DNA from: Streptomyces sp. NA04227
Lineage (GTDB): Bacteria > Actinomycetota > Actinomycetes > Streptomycetales > Streptomycetaceae
Length of the DNA: 64,000 bases
Assembly: GCF_013364195.1 (NCBI RefSeq)
Contig: NZ_CP054918.1
Location: forward strand, 7,119,001-7,183,000
Direction of reading: 5' to 3'
In this document: positions 56,737-64,000 of the stretch, in pieces
How the letters are laid out: each line of letters starts with the position of its first letter
Position numbering within the stretch: position 1 is the first letter of the stretch
Notes under the pieces: generated by a model
What the model saw: only the letters and a program-made list of their open reading frames with translations
What the model was told of the DNA's origin: nothing
The model's database searches: none
Program-made: the position numbers and the translations under genes

Positions 56737-57945
56737 TTACTGCCGGTAGCTGCCGAGGAAGCGCCCGATCCGCCCGATGGCCGCGTCCAGGTCGTCCGCG
56801 TGCGGCAGGGTCAGGATGCGGAAGTGGTCGGGGCGGGGCCAGTTGAAGCCGGTGCCCTGGACGACCTGGATCTTCTCGCGGAGCAGCAGGTCGAGTACGA
56901 AGCGCTCGTCGTCGTGGATGGCGTGCACCTTCGGGTCGAGCCGCGGGAAGGCGTAGAGCGCGCCCTTGGGTTTCACGCAGCTCACGCCGGGGATCTCGTT
57001 CAGCCGTTGCCAGGCCCGCTCGCGCTGGTGGTGGAGCCTGCCGCCGGGGGCGGTCAGCTCATGGATCGACTGACGCCCGCCGAGTGCGGCCTGGATCGCG
57101 TACTGGGCGGGGGCGTTGGGGCACAGCCGCATGGAGGCCAGCATGGTCAGGCCCTCCAGATAGTTGCGGGCGTGCTCCTTGGGGCCGGTGACCACCAGCC
57201 AGCCGGAGCGGAAGCCCGCCACCCGGTACGTCTTCGACAGGCCGCTGAAGGTCAGGACCACCACGTCGTCGGCGAGGGCGGCGGCACAGTGGTGTACGGC
57301 GTCGTCGTAGAGGATCTGGTCGTAGATCTCGTCGGCGAAGACCATCAGGCGGTGGCGGCGGGCGAGGTCGAGGATGCCCTCGACGATCTCCTTCGGATAG
57401 ACCGCGCCGGTCGGGTTGTTGGGGTTGATGAGGACGACCGCGCGGGTGCGGTCGGTGACCTTGGACTCCATGTCCGCGAGGTCGGGGTACCAGTCGGAGT
57501 CCTCGTCGCAGAGGTAGTGCACCGGCCTGCCGCCGGACAGGGTGGTGACCGCGGTCCACAGCGGGAAGTCCGGGGCGGGGATGAGGACTTCGTCGCCGTC
57601 CTCCAGGAGAGCCTGTACGGCCATCGACACGAGTTCGGAGACGCCGTTGCCGAGGTAGACGTCGTCGACGTCCACCTCGAGGCCGAGCGCCTGGTAGCGC
57701 TGGGCGACCGCGCGGCGGGCCGGGAGGATGCCCCGCGAGTCGGTGTAGCCGTGCGCCTTGGGGAGCATCCGGATCATGTCCTGGACGATCTCCTCCGGCG
57801 CCTCGAAGCCGAACTGGGCCGGGTTGCCGGTGTTCAGGCGCAGCACGCTGTGACCGGCCTCCTCCAGGGCGTTGGCCTGCTCGATGACGGGGCCGCGGAT
57901 CTCGTAACAGACCTCGCTCAGCTTGCTCGACTGCCGGAACTCCAT
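56737..57945 (-). CDS. PLP-dependent aminotransferase, AlaA-like
   Basis: A 402-residue class I aminotransferase, probably glutamate-pyruvate type (AlaA/YfbQ-like). YEIRGPVIEQANALEEAGHSV, LYLGNGVSELVSM-type PLP phosphate region, INPNNPTGAVY, and Schiff-base Lys in LTFSGLSKTYRVAGFRSGW are clear. The C-terminal FRILTLPHADDLDAAIGRI fits the family. The ATG at 57945 has GGGAGGGG upstream. It is divergent from the HxlR gene. Confidence 0.93.
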   Translation of the reverse strand: MEFRQSSKLSEVCYEIRGPVIEQANALEEAGHSVLRLNTGNPAQFGFEAPEEIVQDMIRMLPKAHGYTDSRGILPARRAVAQRYQALGLEVDVDDVYLGNGVSELVSMAVQALLEDGDEVLIPAPDFPLWTAVTTLSGGRPVHYLCDEDSDWYPDLADMESKVTDRTRAVVLINPNNPTGAVYPKEIVEGILDLARRHRLMVFADEIYDQILYDDAVHHCAAALADDVVVLTFSGLSKTYRVAGFRSGWLVVTGPKEHARNYLEGLTMLASMRLCPNAPAQYAIQAALGGRQSIHELTAPGGRLHHQRERAWQRLNEIPGVSCVKPKGALYAFPRLDPKVHAIHDDERFVLDLLLREKIQVVQGTGFNWPRPDHFRILTLPHADDLDAAIGRIGRFLGSYRQ

Positions 57946-57986
57946 GTTCTGGCCCCTCCCTGATCGTTGAGACCATCGTTGCGTCA

Positions 57987-58021
57987 CTTGGTTTTACCAA
58001 GTTCAAGCTTGGAAAGTCCAA
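57987..58021. promoter_or_regulatory. Cluster of alternating CTTGG/CCAAG half-sites between the aminotransferase and HxlR genes
   Basis: CTTGG (57987-57991), CCAAG (57997-58001) and CTTGG (58008-58012) alternate, giving inverted repeats with 5- and 6-base spacers; TTGGA-AAG-TCCAA (58009-58021) adds a fourth. The block lies just upstream of the HxlR start, near the likely -35 of both divergent genes, fitting two dimers. Confidence 0.65.
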
Positions 58022-58043
58022 CAACCTGTCTAGACTGCCTCGC

Positions 58044-58694
58044 ATGCCACGACCCACGCGTCAGCAAGGACGCCGCAGTTACGACCAGTTCTGTGCCGCC
58101 GCCCGTGCGCTGGACGCCGTCGGCGACCGCTGGAGTCTGCTGATCGTGCGCGAACTGCTCGCGGGGCCGCGCCGTTACACCGACCTGCACGCCGACCTGC
58201 CGGGCGTCAGCACCGACGTGCTCGCCGCCCGCCTCAAGGACCTGGAGCGCGAGCAGCTCGCCACCCGTCGCCGCCTCCCGCCGCCCGCCTCCGCCTACGT
58301 CTACGAACTCACCGACCGAGGACGGGAGTTGCTGCCCGTACTGCGGGCCCTGGGGCAGTGGGGCGCGCGCGCCCTGGAGGAGCGGCGCCCCACCGACGCG
58401 GTACGCGCCCACTGGTTCGCGCTCCCGCTCCTCGACCGGCTGGCCCCGCTCGGCGGGGCCGGGGTGCTCGAAGTGGAGCTCGACGAGGGCGTGTTCCATC
58501 TGCGACTCGGCGAGGACACCGAAGCCGCCTACGGGGACGGACGGGCCGAGCGCCACGACGTCCGGCTGGTCCTCGACGCGGCGACCTGCCTCGCGCTCGG
58601 CCGCGGCGAGACGACGGTGGGTAGGGCCGTACGGGAGGGCCGCGCAGAACTAACTGGCGAGGGGCCCTTGGTGACGGTGCTGCATGCGAGTTGA
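58044..58694 (+). CDS. HxlR-family transcriptional regulator with a C-terminal extra domain
   Basis: A 216-residue protein. The HxlR winged helix is at residues about 12-105: FCAAARALDAVGDRWSLLIVREL followed by GPRRYTDLHADLPGVSTDVLAARLK, YELTDRGRELLPVLRALGQWG. The C-terminal 90 residues (LDRLAPLGGAGVLEVELDEGVFHLRLG, RLVLDAATCLALGRGETTV) resemble the SCP2 sterol-carrier-like domain seen in some actinobacterial HxlR proteins and may bind a hydrophobic ligand. It divergently precedes the aminotransferase gene. Confidence 0.87.
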   Translation: MPRPTRQQGRRSYDQFCAAARALDAVGDRWSLLIVRELLAGPRRYTDLHADLPGVSTDVLAARLKDLEREQLATRRRLPPPASAYVYELTDRGRELLPVLRALGQWGARALEERRPTDAVRAHWFALPLLDRLAPLGGAGVLEVELDEGVFHLRLGEDTEAAYGDGRAERHDVRLVLDAATCLALGRGETTVGRAVREGRAELTGEGPLVTVLHAS

Positions 58695-58902
58695 CGTGCG
58701 CCCTGTGCGAACTGGCGTGCGCCGTAAGGGAATTGAGGCGCGCTGCCGACGCCGCATGTGACGCGGTGACAGAACAGTGACACTCGGGGCCACAACTGAC
58801 GCCCCGCCCCGCCGGTCTCCTCATCGGGTGCTGGGAGCACCCACTTCGTCACCCGTCCGGTTCGACCCCGTACCGGACCACGAGACCACTGGGGGATCCA
58901 CC

Positions 58903-59331
58903 ATGAAGCACACGCGCAGGGCCGCGGCCGTCACCGCTCTCGCCGCCGCCGGGATGGTCGGGGCGACCGCCCTCGCCTCGCCCGCGTCCGCGGCCACGCA
59001 GGGCGTGCTGAACGTGCCCTACAACGGTGCCTGCGGTGCCGGGTACAGCGTCATCGACTCCGCCGACGTCGAGACGCTCGGCACCGCGTACCTGACCTGG
59101 AACGAACGGACCGGCGAGAACTGTGTGGTGACCCTCCGCACCAAGCCGGGTACGGCCGTCTACATGCAGGCGAAGGTCTACCAGAGCGCCCACACCGAGG
59201 TGAGCGCCTCGGACTCGGGCGCCTACAAGAGCTACGCCGGACCTGTCTACATCCCGGCCCGCGGCGAGTGCGTCACCTGGCGTGCCCAGATCGACGACAC
59301 GTACATCGTCAACGAGGGCCACTGCGGCTGA
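58903..59331 (+). CDS. Secreted spore-associated protein A-like protein
   Basis: A 142-residue exported protein. The Sec signal MKHTRRAAAVTALAAAGMVGATALASPASA ends with an ASA cleavage site at about residue 30. The mature part resembles spore-associated protein SapA of Streptomyces: VPYNGACGAGYSVIDS, NERTGENCVVTLRT, GPVYIPARGECVTWRAQI and a C-terminal EGHCG, with four conserved cysteines likely forming two disulfides. GGGGGA lies before the ATG. Expected in the spore or cell-wall layer; the molecular role is unknown. Confidence 0.82.
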   Translation: MKHTRRAAAVTALAAAGMVGATALASPASAATQGVLNVPYNGACGAGYSVIDSADVETLGTAYLTWNERTGENCVVTLRTKPGTAVYMQAKVYQSAHTEVSASDSGAYKSYAGPVYIPARGECVTWRAQIDDTYIVNEGHCG

Positions 59332-59358
59332 CCGCACACTGCCGAACCGACCGGCCGC

Positions 59359-59398
59359 ACATGTTCTCCGGGTACGGGCCCGCACCCGGAGAACGTGT
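59359..59398. terminator. Bidirectional terminator hairpin
   Basis: Arms ACATGTTCTCCGGGT (59359-59373) and ACCCGGAGAACGTGT (59384-59398) pair with one mismatch around 10 nt. It lies between the converging SapA-like gene and the repeat-protein gene and suits both. Confidence 0.82.
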
Positions 59399-59404
59399 CT
59401 GCTC

Positions 59405-62400
59405 TCAGATTCCGAAGGCTGCGGCCTGGCTGCGTGCCTGGTCCAGCTCGGTCGTCCACTTCGCCGGATCGACCTCGACGAGCCGTTCGGCGACCCGCAC
59501 TCGGCTGCGCATCTCGGCCTGGCCCGCGGTCGAGTCGCCGTCGGCGGCCTTATGGAGGTGCGCCAAGTTGTACAGCGCGCCGGTCAGTTCATGCCAGTCC
59601 CAGTACTCATTGGGCGTGAAGTCGGCGAGTTGCTCGTAGTCGACCGGCGATGTGGTGCCCGGCTGACGCAACCCGGCGAGTGTTTCGTAGACACGCAGTC
59701 CCTTCTGCGCGAAGTTCAACGCGACTGCTGCGTCCAGTCCCGTCTGGCGGTAATAGATCAGCTCCCACAGGGCCGAGGCGAGGAAGGGCCGGTACTTCGC
59801 CGAGTCGGCCTGGGTGAGGCGTTCGTAGACCTGGATGCGCTTGACTGTCCATGCTGCCGCGGCCGTACGGTCTCCGGCCTCCCAGGCGATGGCCTCCAGG
59901 TTGTAGAGGGCGCCGGTCAGGTCGTGCCAGTCCCAGTACTCGTTGGGCGTGAAGTCGGCGAGTTTCTCGTAGTCGACTGGTGCTGTGGTACCCGGCTGAC
60001 GCAAACCCGCGAGGGTTTCATAGGCACGCAGTCCCTTCTGGGCGAAGGTCGATGCGGCCGCCGCGTCCAGTCCTGTCCGGCGGTAATAGATCAGCTCCCA
60101 CAATGCCGAGGCGTGGAAGGGCCGGTACTTCACCGGATCGGCCTGGGTGAGGCGTTCGTAGACTTGGATGCGTTTGATCGCCCATGCCGCTGCCGCCGTA
60201 CGGTCTCCGGCTTCCCAGGCGACGGCTTCCAGGTTGTAGAGGGCACCGGTCAGGTCGTGCCAGTCCCAGTACTCGTTGGGTGTGAAGTCGGTGAGTTGTT
60301 CGTAGTTCACCGGTGTTGTGGTGCCCGGCTCACGCAATCCGGCGAGGGTTTCGTGGGCGCGTAGTCCTTCCTGGGCGAATCGCGACGCGGCGGCCGTGTC
60401 CAGCCCCGTACGCCGGTAATAGATCAGCTCCCACAGGGCCGAAGCGTGGAAGGGCCGGTACTTCACGGCATCGACCTCCACCAAGCGTTCGTAGACTTGG
60501 ATGCGTTTGATCGCCCATGCCGATGCCGCCGTACGGTCTCCGGCCTCCCAGGCGACGGCTTCCAGGTTGTAGAGGGCGCCGGTCAGGTCGTGCCAGTCCC
60601 AATACTGATTGGGTGTGAAGTCGGCGAGTTGCTCGTAGTTCACCGGTGTTGTGGTGCCCGGCTCACGCAACTCGGCGAGGGTTTCGTGGACGCGTAGTCC
60701 TTCCTGCGCGAAGTTCAACGCGGCTGCTGCGTCCAGTCCTGTCCGGCGGTAATAGATCAGCTCCCACAACGCCGAGGCGTGGAAAGGCCGGTACTTCACC
60801 GCATCAACCTGGGTCAGGCGTTCGTAGACCTGGATGCGCTTGATCGCCCATGCAGCCGCAGCTGCACGGTCTCCGGCCTCCCAGGCAACAACCTCCAGGT
60901 TGTAGAGGGCGCCGGTCAGGTCGTGCCAGTCCCAGTATTCGTTGGGCGTGAAGGTGCCGAGTTGCTCATAGTCGACCGGAGCTGTGGTGTCGGGCTGACG
61001 GAGCCCAGCGAGCGTTTCGTAGACGCGTAGCCCTTCTTGAGCGAAGGTCGACGCGGCTGCCGCGTCCAGCCCTGTCCGGCGGTAGTAGATCAGCTCCCAC
61101 AGGGCCGAGGCGAGGAAGGGCCGGTACTTGACCGCGTCAACCTGGGTGAGGCGTTCGTAGACTTGGATGCGTTTGACCGCCCACGCTGCCGCGGCCGCAC
61201 GATCCTCAGCCTCCCAGGCAACAACCTCCAGGTTGTAGAGGGCGCCGGTCAGGTCGTGCCAGTCCCAGTACTCGTTGGGCGTGAAGGTGGCGAGTTGCTC
61301 ATAGTCGACCGGAGTTGCGGTACCCGGCTGGCGCAAACCAGCCAGTGTTTCGTAGACACGCAACCCTTCCTGCGCGAAGGTCGACGCAGCCGCCGCATCC
61401 AGCCCCGTCCGGCGGTAATAGATCAACTCCCACAACGCCGAGGCGAGGAAAGGTCGATACTTCACCGCATCAACCTGGGTCAGACGCTCATACACCCGGA
61501 TCCGCTTGACCGCCCACCCCGCCGCAGCCGCACGATCCCCGGCCTCCCAAGCGACAACCTCCAGGTTGTACAGAGCACCGGTCAAGTCATGCCAGTCCCA
61601 ATACTCATTGGGCATGGAACCAGCAAGTTCCGCGTAGTCGACCGGTGTTGTGGTACTCGGCTGACGCAATCCCGCGAGGATTTCGTAGGCGCGTAGCCCT
61701 TGCTGGGCAAAGCTCAACGCGGCGGTTGCGTCCAGCCCCGTACGCCGGTAATAGATCAGCTCCCACAACGCCGAGGCGAGGAAGGGCCGATACTTCACCG
61801 CATCAACCTGAGTGAGACGTTCGTACACCCGGATCCGCTTGACCGCCCACGCCGCTGCGGCCGCACGATCCCCGGCGTCCCAGGCAACAACCTCCAGGTT
61901 GTACAGAGCACCGGTCAAGTCATGCCAATCCCAGTACTCGTTGGGGGTGAAACCGGCGAGCTGCTCGTAGTCCACCGGGGTCGAGGAGCCGGCCGTGCGC
62001 AGACCCGCCAGTACCTCGAACTCGCGGGCACCACGCTCAGCCAGGCGCAGCGCCTGATCGGAAGGCAAGCGGCGGTGGCGGGCGTAGAGGAGGTCGAAGA
62101 TGGCCTGGGCCAGGCTCGCGCGGTAGTTCTTGTTGCCGGGGTCCGCGTCGATGAGCTTCTGGTAGACGGCGATTCGGTCGGTGAGGGCGACCGTGGCGTG
62201 CTTGGTGTCGCCGGACTGCTCAAGGGAGCTGGCCAGCGTCCGGAGTGCGTCGGCTCGGTCCAGCCAAGGCTGCGGACAGGCCTTTGTGTTGTCCTTGATG
62301 TTCGGCTTCTCGCGATCCCGGAAGTCGAGGATTGTCTCGGTGTCGCATGCGGGCTGGCGGATGTGGATCAATCCGTCGTGTCCTGCCCCTGGCGAGTTCA

Positions 62401-64000
62401 TGGCCTGCCCGCTGGCCAGCGGGAGTTGGCCGAGGTCGGTGTGCAGGTCGGTGGGTGTGGTGATGCGCGCACGATATTTGTCGCCGGTGGGCTGGAAGCG
62501 GATCGAGTAGGTCCGGTCGAAGTCGGGCGCGTTGAACTCGTAGACGTCTCCGACGGATCCGAACTGCTGAGAAAGGTGCTGGTTGCGTGCGAGGACGGTG
62601 TCCTTGAAGGTCTGGAAGCTCATCGGCGGTGCGCCTTGCTCGTCGGCTTCGCGTGCGTACACGAAACCCAGCGTGCAGCCGCTGAGCGGGGCGATGACGC
62701 GATAGGCCGCGAGGTAGAAGCCGAACTTGCGAGGAGGGGTGTTGAGGTCACTGAAGAACCACGGACCCGCGACGTCGAATGTGCCGTCACCGGAAAGCTG
62801 GATGTGCAGAAAATCGTCGTCGATGTCTTTCCAGGCCAGGAAAAGCAGGCCATTGAGAGAGGCGAGCGCCGGTGCCGCATCGGTTTCGTGCGGGAGGACC
62901 TTTTTGTCGGCGAGGCCCTCGATGCCGAACCCGCCGGCCGTGTTGCCGAACAGGACGACCTTCGCCACGTTGACATCGTCGTTGCCGACCCCCGCCCACG
63001 ACATGAACAGTCTTCCGCCGTGCGAGACGAGGCTGGGGCTGTGTTCGCTCTCGTCGGTGAAGGTCTTGGTGCCGGTGAAGGTGACGCCCTCGTCCTGTGA
63101 GAAGGCGAGGTTGAGTGACTCGTTTCCGGATCCGCGCCAGCCGAGGAAGAGCCGGCCGTTGTGCGAGGCGAGCGCGGGCGCGGCATCACTGGTGGCGCCG
63201 AGTACGGTCTTGACCTCGACTTCGATCCGGTATGCGCCGGCGGTGTTGCCGACGAGGGCGAGCCTTGCGACGTTGATCTTGTCGTTGCCGCGGCCCACCC
63301 ATGCGAGGTAGAGCTTCCCGGCGTGTGTGGCCAGACATGGGTTCAGATAGGTCGAATCGGCAAGCCGCGGTGTTGCCCGGTAGGTGTTTCCACCGTCGTC
63401 GGAGAAGTAGATGTTGATCTGGTTGTCGGAGTCCCGCCACGCCAGGTAAACGCGGCCGTTGAGGGCTGTCAGTGCGGGGGAAACGGCACTGGCGGCCGGG
63501 CTCCGTAGGTCCTCGACCCCCTCGACGCCGTCGATGTCGAGAACGTCCGTGTACTGGACCTTGGCGATGTTTATCAGTCCGGGTGGATAACCTTTGCGCG
63601 CCCAGGCCATATGGAGTCTGTCGCCATTCACGGCAAGGACGGGATTGGCGAATGTCTCGTGCTCGGTGATCGCCTTGTACCCGGCCGGGCGCAGGTTCGT
63701 GCCGGCCATGATCCGCACATGGACGCCGTTGTTCACCGCGGTGGTGTGGTGTCTGTCGGGATCTTCGGGATCGTCGGCGTACGGGTCGACGGCCGGATCC
63801 GGATGCGGCTGGAATCGGACCAGGTCGTGAAACTTGAGGTCCGCTCCCGTGGGGATCAGGGTGGTGGCCTGTGCACGGGACGTCTGTTCCCATGCGTCTT
63901 TGAACAGATCGACTTCATCTCTGCCGTAGCCGCTGTTCAGAAACATTCCGCCGGCCGACATCAGGAACGACGGCGATTTGTAGTAGATCTCCAGGCCGCC
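59405..64000 (-). CDS. Giant beta-propeller/TPR-repeat protein, N-terminus outside the window
   Basis: At least 1531 residues; the frame stays open to the right edge (codons for GGLEIYYKSPSFLMSAGGMF), so the start lies beyond the window. The N-terminal half (visible residues about 90-470) has at least four sialidase/propeller-like repeats (ALNGRVYLAWRDSDNQINIYF, GKLYLAWVGRGNDKINVARL, GRLFMSWAGVGNDDVNVAKV). The C-terminal part has a distinct TPR-like stretch, then eight copies of a 111-residue unit (PNEYWDWHDLTGALYNLEVV..., VKYRPFLASALWELIYYRRTG), each like two TPR motifs; the last is divergent and ends in AAAFGI. The function is unknown; an extracellular or signalling scaffold is possible. 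The SapA-like gene converges on it. Confidence 0.8.
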   Translation of the reverse strand, partial: GGLEIYYKSPSFLMSAGGMFLNSGYGRDEVDLFKDAWEQTSRAQATTLIPTGADLKFHDLVRFQPHPDPAVDPYADDPEDPDRHHTTAVNNGVHVRIMAGTNLRPAGYKAITEHETFANPVLAVNGDRLHMAWARKGYPPGLINIAKVQYTDVLDIDGVEGVEDLRSPAASAVSPALTALNGRVYLAWRDSDNQINIYFSDDGGNTYRATPRLADSTYLNPCLATHAGKLYLAWVGRGNDKINVARLALVGNTAGAYRIEVEVKTVLGATSDAAPALASHNGRLFLGWRGSGNESLNLAFSQDEGVTFTGTKTFTDESEHSPSLVSHGGRLFMSWAGVGNDDVNVAKVVLFGNTAGGFGIEGLADKKVLPHETDAAPALASLNGLLFLAWKDIDDDFLHIQLSGDGTFDVAGPWFFSDLNTPPRKFGFYLAAYRVIAPLSGCTLGFVYAREADEQGAPPMSFQTFKDTVLARNQHLSQQFGSVGDVYEFNAPDFDRTYSIRFQPTGDKYRARITTPTDLHTDLGQLPLASGQAMNSPGAGHDGLIHIRQPACDTETILDFRDREKPNIKDNTKACPQPWLDRADALRTLASSLEQSGDTKHATVALTDRIAVYQKLIDADPGNKNYRASLAQAIFDLLYARHRRLPSDQALRLAERGAREFEVLAGLRTAGSSTPVDYEQLAGFTPNEYWDWHDLTGALYNLEVVAWDAGDRAAAAAWAVKRIRVYERLTQVDAVKYRPFLASALWELIYYRRTGLDATAALSFAQQGLRAYEILAGLRQPSTTTPVDYAELAGSMPNEYWDWHDLTGALYNLEVVAWEAGDRAAAAGWAVKRIRVYERLTQVDAVKYRPFLASALWELIYYRRTGLDAAAASTFAQEGLRVYETLAGLRQPGTATPVDYEQLATFTPNEYWDWHDLTGALYNLEVVAWEAEDRAAAAAWAVKRIQVYERLTQVDAVKYRPFLASALWELIYYRRTGLDAAAASTFAQEGLRVYETLAGLRQPDTTAPVDYEQLGTFTPNEYWDWHDLTGALYNLEVVAWEAGDRAAAAAWAIKRIQVYERLTQVDAVKYRPFHASALWELIYYRRTGLDAAAALNFAQEGLRVHETLAELREPGTTTPVNYEQLADFTPNQYWDWHDLTGALYNLEAVAWEAGDRTAASAWAIKRIQVYERLVEVDAVKYRPFHASALWELIYYRRTGLDTAAASRFAQEGLRAHETLAGLREPGTTTPVNYEQLTDFTPNEYWDWHDLTGALYNLEAVAWEAGDRTAAAAWAIKRIQVYERLTQADPVKYRPFHASALWELIYYRRTGLDAAAASTFAQKGLRAYETLAGLRQPGTTAPVDYEKLADFTPNEYWDWHDLTGALYNLEAIAWEAGDRTAAAAWTVKRIQVYERLTQADSAKYRPFLASALWELIYYRQTGLDAAVALNFAQKGLRVYETLAGLRQPGTTSPVDYEQLADFTPNEYWDWHELTGALYNLAHLHKAADGDSTAGQAEMRSRVRVAERLVEVDPAKWTTELDQARSQAAAFGI
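59560..61985 (-). repeat. Tandem array of eight 333-bp coding repeats
   Basis: The phrase GTCGTGCCAGTCCCAGTACT or a close variant recurs at 59588, 59921, 60254, 60587, 60920, 61253, 61586 and 61919: exactly every 333 bases, without a single indel. Outer units at the N-terminal end are the more diverged ones; the middle ones are almost identical. The period encodes a 111-residue double-TPR-like unit. Confidence 0.92.

Noticed and set aside
59560..61985. Tandem repeats considered as CRISPR or satellite DNA
   Set aside because: The unit is 333 bp, wholly coding and without spacers.
59282..63100. Plus-strand open frames opposite the 333-bp repeats with their own repeated sequence
   Set aside because: They mirror the repeats of the minus-strand gene, are broken by stops between units and show no domain; the minus strand runs open for over 1500 codons.
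1..64000. tRNA, rRNA, prophage, CRISPR-Cas or toxin-antitoxin loci
   Set aside because: None was seen: no cloverleaf-like sequence with a TTC-loop, no integrase, Cas or toxin motifs in any frame read.

Overview
The window is about 70% GC, with GTG and ATG starts, overlapping stop/start operons and gene content (SARP and LAL regulators, a desferrioxamine-type iron box, a spore-associated protein, ECF sigma factors) that point to the chromosome of a Streptomyces or close relative. No rRNA, tRNA, CRISPR array, phage gene or transposase was recognised. All names come from reading motifs; no database search was possible.

Region by region: (1) 1-4.7 kb: the tail of a membrane acyltransferase, then a four-gene molybdenum hydroxylase operon of the PaoABC/YagTSR type, preceded by a perfect 30-bp palindrome. 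(2) 4.7-9.05 kb: a cupin gene whose 5' end lies in a perfect 44-bp palindrome, then an iron-box-controlled divergent pair: a siderophore-interacting flavin reductase against an unusual penicillin-acylase/GNAT open frame joined by a (Thr-Ser)7 linker. (3) 9.4-18.5 kb: a SARP activator with a TTA (bldA) codon, a 7 x 12-bp tandem repeat, and a tightly coupled five-gene operon (2-aminobenzoate-CoA-ligase-like enzyme, hotdog thioesterase, second adenylating ligase, fused TrpEG anthranilate synthase, DHA2 exporter). It looks like an anthranilate-derived specialised-metabolite cluster without PKS or NRPS. (4) 18.5-25.6 kb: two secreted serine proteases (S8 and S1 folds) with nearly identical twin-PKD tails and a LAL regulator, bracketed by a 104-bp inverted repeat that starts at the stop codons of the outer genes. 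(5) 25.6-29.3 kb: enoyl-CoA hydratase/isomerase with a TetR gene, an SLT lytic transglycosylase and a methyltransferase.

(6) 29.4-42.4 kb is the best-resolved system: a nine-gene operon for non-phosphorylative 6-deoxy-L-sugar (L-fucose-type) breakdown, transcribed away from an ABC importer and a FadR-type regulator. Mutarotase, aldose dehydrogenase, lactonase, fuconate dehydratase, 2-keto-3-deoxy dehydrogenase and FAH-type hydrolase should give pyruvate and L-lactate. The lutABC genes inside the same operon would then oxidise the lactate. Two copies of an 11-bp (near-)palindrome flank the divergent promoters.

(7) 42.4-50 kb: an ECF sigma factor fused through a zinc finger and membrane segment to a CAP/SCP domain, a TetR/DUF2236 pair, a winged-helix protein, a flavin reductase and a fatty-acyl-CoA ligase. 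(8) 50.2-54.4 kb: a purine/urate degradation operon (YkoF-like protein, HTH regulator, OHCU decarboxylase, HIU hydrolase, uricase, 8-oxoguanine deaminase) with a 15-bp operator-like repeat over the promoter. (9) 54.5-59.3 kb: thioesterase, histidine phosphatase, AlaA-like aminotransferase divergent from an HxlR regulator, and a SapA-like secreted protein. (10) 59.4-64 kb: a very large protein that runs off the window, with a beta-propeller-like N-terminal part and eight near-identical 111-residue (333-bp) TPR-like repeats.
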